Source of the DNA: Burkholderiaceae bacterium
Lineage (GTDB): Bacteria > Pseudomonadota > Gammaproteobacteria > Burkholderiales > Burkholderiaceae
Direction: 5' to 3'
Assembly (NCBI GenBank): GCA_947470165.1
Contig: CANISN010000074.1
Span: forward strand, 1 to 7,326
DNA length: 7,326 bases
Below the pieces are notes generated by a model that was not told where the DNA came from, made no database searches, and worked only from the letters and a program-made list of their open reading frames with translations. This document shows, piece after piece, positions 5,371 to 7,326 of the stretch; positions within the stretch are counted from its first letter, which is position 1; each line of letters begins with the position of its first letter. Made by a program: the position numbers and the translations under genes.

Positions 5371-6156
5371 ATGACAAATCCATCCAAAAAAACACCAGTA
5401 ACTAGCTTATGCACACACACCCTCACGAGTCTGCACTACCGTGATGCAGATCTCGTAGAGGACTTAATGGGTAAAAAAACATTTACAGAAGTGATGTTGA
5501 TGCAGATTTTAGGGAGAACACCTCGTCCAGTAGATATCAGAATTACTGATGTTGTACTCATCGTCCTCATGGAGCATGGCCTTACACCTAGTGCGATTGC
5601 CACTCGATTAATTTATATGAGTGCCCCAGAGAACCTTCAAGGCGCAGTCTCAGCTGGATTATTAGCAGTTGGAAGCTCTTTCATTGGGACTATGGAAAAT
5701 TGCTCTGTCCTACTAGACCGAATTAGAGCTGCAGCAGATCCCCATACTGAAGCACTCACTATTGCGCAACATTACAAAGCCACCAAAGCAGCAGTTCCGG
5801 GTTTTGGACACCATCTGCACAAACCAGTTGATCCACGCGCATACAAGTTATTAGAAATGGGGCGCGCCGAGAAAGAACTCAAAGGTGATCATATTCGGGC
5901 ACTAGAGATCTTATCTAAAGCCGTAGATGAAGTGGCCGGTCGCCCTATTACTATTAATGCCACTGGTGCCGTAGCAGCACTACTTGGGGAGATTGGCATT
6001 CCGACAACTGTGATGCGTGGCTTTGCTGTGATCTCACGTTCAGCGGGCTTAGTTGCTCATATTGTTGAAGAGCAGCAAAGTCCTTCTGGACGCTTCATTT
6101 GGGATACGATAGAGCATGCTATTCCCTTTGTGGATGGCGCCAATAAGATTGACTAA
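5371..6156 (+). CDS. Citryl-CoA lyase-like protein (citrate synthase superfamily), catalytic Asp replaced by Thr
   Basis: A 261-residue protein with the small citrate-synthase fold also found in the C-terminal citryl-CoA lyase part of ATP citrate lyase; ordinary citrate synthases are about 430 residues. Recognisable positions are E-H-G with His69, where citrate synthase has its first active-site His; P-G-F-G-H-H-x-H-K-P-x-D-P-R-A at 143-157, with His147 matching the second; and S-R-S-A-G-L-V-A-H-I-V-E-E at 222-234, matching the G-R-S-x-G-x-x-x-H stretch of ATP citrate lyase. The motif that usually holds the catalytic Asp (N-V-D-G in ATP citrate lyase) reads N-A-T-G at 196-199, so Thr198 stands in its place. 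It probably cleaves or forms a C-C bond next to an acyl-CoA, but not necessarily citryl-CoA. It starts 7 bases after the ligase stop, and its own stop overlaps the next start (TAATG), indicating tight coupling. Shine-Dalgarno is weak. Confidence 0.78.
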   Translation: MTNPSKKTPVTSLCTHTLTSLHYRDADLVEDLMGKKTFTEVMLMQILGRTPRPVDIRITDVVLIVLMEHGLTPSAIATRLIYMSAPENLQGAVSAGLLAVGSSFIGTMENCSVLLDRIRAAADPHTEALTIAQHYKATKAAVPGFGHHLHKPVDPRAYKLLEMGRAEKELKGDHIRALEILSKAVDEVAGRPITINATGAVAALLGEIGIPTTVMRGFAVISRSAGLVAHIVEEQQSPSGRFIWDTIEHAIPFVDGANKID

Positions 6157-6986
6157 TGATGAGCTCTAGTTCACATCCGCCTGGCTTACCAACAGACCTC
6201 ACCGGTCGTGTGATTTTTGTTTCTGGTGGTGGTTCAGCGGGCCCAGGCTGGAGTATTGGCAGAGCCTCCTGCGTCACTTATGCCCGCTTAGGTGCCAAAG
6301 TATGTGTAGTTGATCGAGACCCAGCTTCTGCAGAAGAAACTACTAGACTCATTCTGGAAGAAGGCGGCATCGCAAAAACTTTTGTCGGCGATGTATCTGA
6401 ACAAGATCAAGTTAAACGACTTTTTAATGAAGCTCGTCAACAGCTTGGGCCAATTGATGTGTTACATCACAATGTGGGTATCGGCAAAGTTGGTGGCCCA
6501 ATGGAAACGAGTGCTGAAGATTTTGATCATATTCATAAAGTGAATGTTGCTAGCTTATTACTTGCAGCCCACGAAGTTTTACCTGAAATGTTGACTCGCG
6601 GTAAAGGCAATATTATTGCAATCTCTTCGGTCGCAGGCATGCGTTACTTAGGCTACCCTCATCTAGCTTATAGCGTTACCAAAGCTGCTAATACGCAATT
6701 TATAAGGATGATTGCTCAGCAATATGCCGATAAAGGTATTCGAGCAAACACAGTGGTGCCAGGTTTAATTGACACTCCACGCATTGCCAATACCGTAGCT
6801 AAGATGTTTTCTGAAAATGGACTTGATGAAGCTCGTGTAGCACGGGATCGTCAAGTCCCTATGGGTAGATCTGGGACTGCATGGGAAGTGGCACATGCTT
6901 GCGCCTTCTTGGTATCCGACGCTGCCTCATACATCACAGGTACTGAGCTAGTGGTTGATGGAGGTATTACTGGCAAGTATGTGTGA
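6156..6986 (+). CDS. Short-chain dehydrogenase/reductase, probably NAD-dependent
   Basis: A 276-residue classical SDR, expected to interconvert a hydroxyl and a keto group in the cytoplasm. The nucleotide-binding turn is the longer variant S-G-G-G-S-A-G-P-G-W-S-I-G-R-A (23-37) instead of T-G-x-x-x-G-I-G. Asp53 ends strand beta-2 (V-V-D-R-D), which in this family favours NAD over NADP. D79-V-S follows the third strand; H-N-V-G at 105-108 replaces the usual N-N-A-G. Catalytic residues N130, S158, Y172 and K176 (Y-S-V-T-K) are all present, and V-V-D-G-G at 266-270 is the normal C-terminal motif. The start ATG overlaps the lyase stop by one base; a second ATG follows at 6159. As the last gene of the operon it likely oxidises a hydroxyacyl-CoA, or reduces the product of the lyase-like enzyme. 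Its substrate is not identifiable. Confidence 0.87.
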   Translation: MMSSSSHPPGLPTDLTGRVIFVSGGGSAGPGWSIGRASCVTYARLGAKVCVVDRDPASAEETTRLILEEGGIAKTFVGDVSEQDQVKRLFNEARQQLGPIDVLHHNVGIGKVGGPMETSAEDFDHIHKVNVASLLLAAHEVLPEMLTRGKGNIIAISSVAGMRYLGYPHLAYSVTKAANTQFIRMIAQQYADKGIRANTVVPGLIDTPRIANTVAKMFSENGLDEARVARDRQVPMGRSGTAWEVAHACAFLVSDAASYITGTELVVDGGITGKYV

Positions 6987-7069
6987 GTAGTAGTGAACTA
7001 AGAAATAAATTAAGAGCGCAATCCCAGAAAAGATTAAAGCCCCATAAATGGAGCTCTAATCATATTTCT

Positions 7070-7083
7070 TGGCGGAGACGAGA
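7070..7083 (-). other. Fragment resembling a tRNA 3' end, candidate attachment-site core
   Basis: Read on the minus strand it is TCTCGTCTCCGCCA: a 7-base acceptor-stem half (CGTCTCC), discriminator G and CCA, as at the end of a tRNA-Ser-like gene. The rest of a tRNA is absent; the bases to its right do not form a T-arm. Such a remnant is what an element inserting into a tRNA 3' end leaves on one side. Fourteen bases is short, so coincidence is possible. Confidence 0.35.
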
Positions 7084-7166
7084 CCAAAGTACATAGCTGT
7101 AATGCCTTGTTAAGTCTTGGTACTTCATGGTTGCTCTAGATTCGTTAAGCCCTTTATTTATATAGG

Positions 7167-7204
7167 CTAAATACGCATTAACTAGTTATTGCGTGGCTAT
7201 TTAG
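7167..7204. repeat. Large imperfect palindrome
   Basis: The inner 22 bases (7173-7194), centred on TAACTAGTTA, match their own reverse complement at 10 of 11 pairs. Outer arms CTAAATA (7167-7173) and TATTTAG (7198-7204) extend the symmetry after a four-base offset. It could be a protein-binding site or a stable hairpin. No T-run follows, so a terminator is less likely. Confidence 0.5.
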
Positions 7205-7251
7205 AACTCAAGACTTTACTTTGCTTACTAAAGCCTCACATGGCAATTCAC

Positions 7252-7283
7252 CACAATTGTGTGGGGAAAAATGTGGGGAATTT
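7252..7283. repeat. CACAATTGTG palindrome followed by two tandem TGTGGGGAA repeats
   Basis: CACAATTGTG (7252-7261) is a perfect 10-base palindrome. TGTGGGGAA occurs at 7260-7268 and 7272-7280, giving a 12-base tandem period. I recall similar GTGGGG-type tandem repeats next to the integrase genes of tRNA-targeting genomic islands, where they may serve as arm-type integrase sites. The repeats end just before the start of the truncated gene at the edge. Confidence 0.45.
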
Positions 7284-7298
7284 TGCTAAGGAAACGTA

Positions 7299-7326
7299 AT
7301 GAAAAATACACTCACGGATTTATTTA
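7299..7326 (+). CDS. Start of a truncated gene, possibly a P4-type tyrosine integrase
   Basis: Nine codons are visible from the ATG at 7299, encoding M-K-N-T-L-T-D-L-F, preceded by a good ribosome binding site AAGGAAA about four bases upstream. The L-T-D near the N-terminus resembles the start of P4-type integrases with a DUF4102 arm-binding domain, which typically begin with L-T-D followed by I-K-x-A-K-P a few residues later. The tandem GTGGGG repeats and the tRNA-like fragment upstream agree with this. Nine residues cannot establish a family, so the gene is real with fair probability but its identity is a guess. Confidence 0.4.

Larger units (their letters stand above)
6987..7298. other. 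Non-coding right-hand region, probable operon end and element boundary
   Basis: No convincing coding frame is seen on either strand in these 312 bases. The first 80 hold no clear terminator for the preceding operon; only a weak TTAAGAGC / GCTCTAA pairing (about 7009-7059) is visible. Further right come a tRNA-3'-end-like fragment, a large imperfect palindrome and tandem GTGGGG repeats, listed separately. Confidence 0.5.

Noticed and set aside
5371..6156. Identification of the third operon gene as housekeeping citrate synthase
   Set aside because: It is far too short, and the active-site Asp is absent.
6310..6543. Rightward frame inside the SDR gene
   Set aside because: Out-of-frame shadow; the SDR frame carries all conserved residues.
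1..7326. CRISPR array, riboswitch, complete rRNA or tRNA gene
   Set aside because: No regularly spaced repeats with spacers, no recognisable aptamer core in the leaders, and no complete cloverleaf; only a 14-base tRNA-like end is present.

Overview
The window looks like the chromosome of a betaproteobacterium of fairly low GC content. Polynucleobacter or a close Burkholderiales relative is my best guess, from the style of the FadD, Apt, Smr and SDR proteins and from the AT-leaning codon use. No database search was possible, so the genus is an inference.

Left part (1-1277): the first residues of a FadD-type fatty-acyl-CoA ligase run off the left edge on the minus strand. They are preceded, 21 bases upstream in the same direction, by a short MTA/SAH-type nucleosidase. 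Adenine phosphoribosyltransferase (apt) is divergent from the nucleosidase, and the two start codons are only 2-11 bases apart. The nucleosidase would release adenine and Apt would turn adenine into AMP, so the pair reads as an adenine salvage module.

Middle (1278-2467): three minus-strand genes in a row, transcribed leftwards. They are a 59-residue helix-turn-helix protein with a Cys-rich tail, a 98-residue probable periplasmic protein of unknown function that starts one base after it, and a zinc-ribbon/Smr-domain protein. A roughly 200-base divergent control region lies between the HTH gene and the rightward operon. It holds a triple 8-bp repeat, a promoter for the HTH gene, a sigma-54-like GG-N10-GC element and two short inverted repeats.

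Right part (2468-6986): a rightward catabolic operon of amidase, AMP-forming acyl-CoA ligase, citryl-CoA-lyase-like protein (small citrate synthase superfamily) and NAD-type short-chain dehydrogenase, with gaps shrinking from 64 to 7 to -1 bases. A coherent reading is: an amide is hydrolysed to ammonia and an acid, the acid is activated to its CoA thioester, the thioester is oxidised at a hydroxyl group, and a C-C bond is cleaved or formed by the citrate-synthase-fold enzyme. The substrate is unknown. The lyase-like protein has Thr where the fold's catalytic Asp normally sits, which makes its chemistry the most open question here. No transporter or full-size regulator lies in the visible operon.

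Right edge (6987-7326): over 300 non-coding bases. They contain a fragment resembling the 3' end of a tRNA on the minus strand, a large imperfect palindrome, a tandem 12-bp TGTGGGGAA-type repeat and the first nine codons of a gene whose start resembles P4-type tyrosine integrases. Together these suggest the boundary of an integrated element that continues beyond the window.
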